A DNA stretch of 64,000 bases from Lactarius indigo. Its lineage: Eukaryota; Basidiomycota; Agaricomycetes; Russulales; Russulaceae. The notes beneath the pieces are model-generated. The model worked only from the letters and a program-made list of their open reading frames with translations, did not search any database and had not been told where the DNA came from. Below are positions 63,235-64,000 of the stretch, in pieces (position 1 is the first letter of the stretch; each line of letters opens with the position of its first letter). The stretch lies in the NCBI GenBank assembly GCA_025766275.1, contig JAFKAC010000030.1, positions 558,001 through 622,000 on the forward strand, written 5' to 3'. Position numbers and translations under genes: made by a program.

Positions 63235-63500
63235 CGCTTGAACAGGGCGAGGAGAGGGCCTCTGGGACATGCTGCGAATCGTCTGGCACTTCAGAAACTC
63301 GACGCTAGCGATGGCGTTAATTTAGCACATCCATTTCAAGTCAATGAACGTGCGCCTGAGGGCCGTCGAGAACCTGGTAGGTATTGGCGAAAGAGATCGC
63401 GGAGGGATTTTGCGGGGTATGTGGTGGATGTCATAAGTTGAGCGACGAACAAAAAGTACGTAAGGAAGCGGAGGATTGATAGCTCGTGAACCTGAGGTCA
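63235..63500. repeat. repeat module X, second copy
   Basis: Similar to 14440-14720. In both places it follows an eIF3m relic, so it belongs to the duplicated unit. Not recognised on either strand. Confidence 0.55.
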
Positions 63501-63821
63501 ATGCGGGAAGGGAAATGGTGTAGCATAGCTCGTGAGGCAAAGATGCTACCATCCACTCTCTCATACAATAACGTGGTTCCTCCTACGTAACAATACATCG
63601 CGCAACTGACTTTGGGTTCGCCGTTTTCGCCTACACATCTTTTCGCCACGGTATTTGGATTGCGTAATAGGACGGCATATACACACCAGAAGACGAGAAA
63701 TGCTTTGAATAGTACCGCGTAGTAACATAGAGAACCCTACAGGAATATACATCCCATCGCACTCGTACATCCAAGAGATTTGGGGGACGCCTTAGACGAT
63801 ATCGTGTCAATACCTGCAATG

Positions 63822-64000
63822 TCAAGGATGCGGAAGATGATCTTCTGTACGCTCAACGTTTGGCTCCAGCAGCGAAGGAACCGCGATGGCTAGTTCCGGG
63901 TCAGGAACCGATGGTAGTTCCGGGGATGGTGGCGGAAGATCGGAAGATCTAAGTAGCTTTGCGTGGTTTTCCTGATTTATCGAAGAGTTAAGAGCGTCCT
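63822..64000 (-). CDS. DUF6535 gene (copy 6), 3' end only
   Basis: The window ends inside the last exon of another DUF6535 gene. The frame reads DALNSSINQE and later EDHLPHP before a TGA at 63822-63824, matching KDALDPPSVNR and DNFPHPSHG near the end of copy 1. The preceding 3' flank (about 63620-63820) also matches the flanks at 17600-17756 and 47240-47476. Whether the gene is intact cannot be judged. Confidence 0.75.
   Translation of the reverse strand, partial: DALNSSINQENHAKLLRSSDLPPPSPELPSVPDPELAIAVPSLLEPNVERTEDHLPHP

Noticed and set aside
1..64000. tRNA, rRNA, CRISPR, bacterial operons or phage genes
   Set aside because: None seen. Intron-rich genes and eukaryotic retroelements show this is fungal nuclear DNA.

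Overview
This window is nuclear DNA of a filamentous fungus, almost certainly a basidiomycete of the Agaricomycetes. The evidence is many short (about 50-75 bp) GT-AG introns, a cluster of DUF6535 four-helix membrane protein genes, C2-NACHT-WD40 (STAND/NLR) genes of the basidiomycete type, a Tad-like LINE, Ty1/copia and chromodomain Gypsy elements. No rRNA, tRNA, CRISPR array or prokaryotic operon was seen.

Layout. 1-5603: the 3' part of a Ty1/copia element with an intact 1,440-residue polyprotein and a 3' LTR. 5604-13066: a LINE with ORF1 and ORF2, ending in a poly(A) tract that sits exactly at the exon 2 splice donor of a DUF6535 gene whose first two exons survive (13067-13359). 13360-28106: an accessory array with two DUF6535 genes (17757-20505 and 23046-25507, minus strand), a DUF6535 fragment, one unrecognised small plus-strand gene (27475-28106), and several decayed plus-strand copies of what I read as eIF3m, a PCI-domain subunit of translation initiation factor 3. 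28675-38512 and about 39170-49760: a tandem segmental duplication, each copy carrying an NLR gene, an eIF3m relic and a DUF6535 gene. In the first copy the DUF6535 gene is a deleted pseudogene; in the second it is intact (47477-50125). 51060-61760: another DUF6535 gene split by a nested insertion, namely a solo LTR (51731-59613) that itself holds a complete but defective chromodomain Gypsy element (51867-59001). Both insertions have 5-bp target duplications. 61761-64000: a GC-rich unexplained stretch, another eIF3m relic, and the 3' end of a further DUF6535 gene.

How the parts relate. DUF6535 genes and NLRs are all on the minus strand; eIF3m relics are on the plus strand and run tail to tail with the DUF6535 genes. 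This repeated order suggests the cluster grew by tandem DNA duplication of an eIF3m/DUF6535 (plus NLR) unit and is being broken by retroelements. The NLRs have 14 near-identical WD40 blades, a pattern known from fungal allorecognition NLRs of the HNWD type. Their duplication together with a four-helix membrane protein gene makes an NLR/DUF6535 recognition cassette a reasonable hypothesis, but no function is shown by the sequence.

Exon models were built by hand from splice signals, frame closure and comparison between paralogues inside the window. Both NLR models (9 and 10 exons), all four-exon DUF6535 models and the interrupted gene close in frame. No searches could be run.
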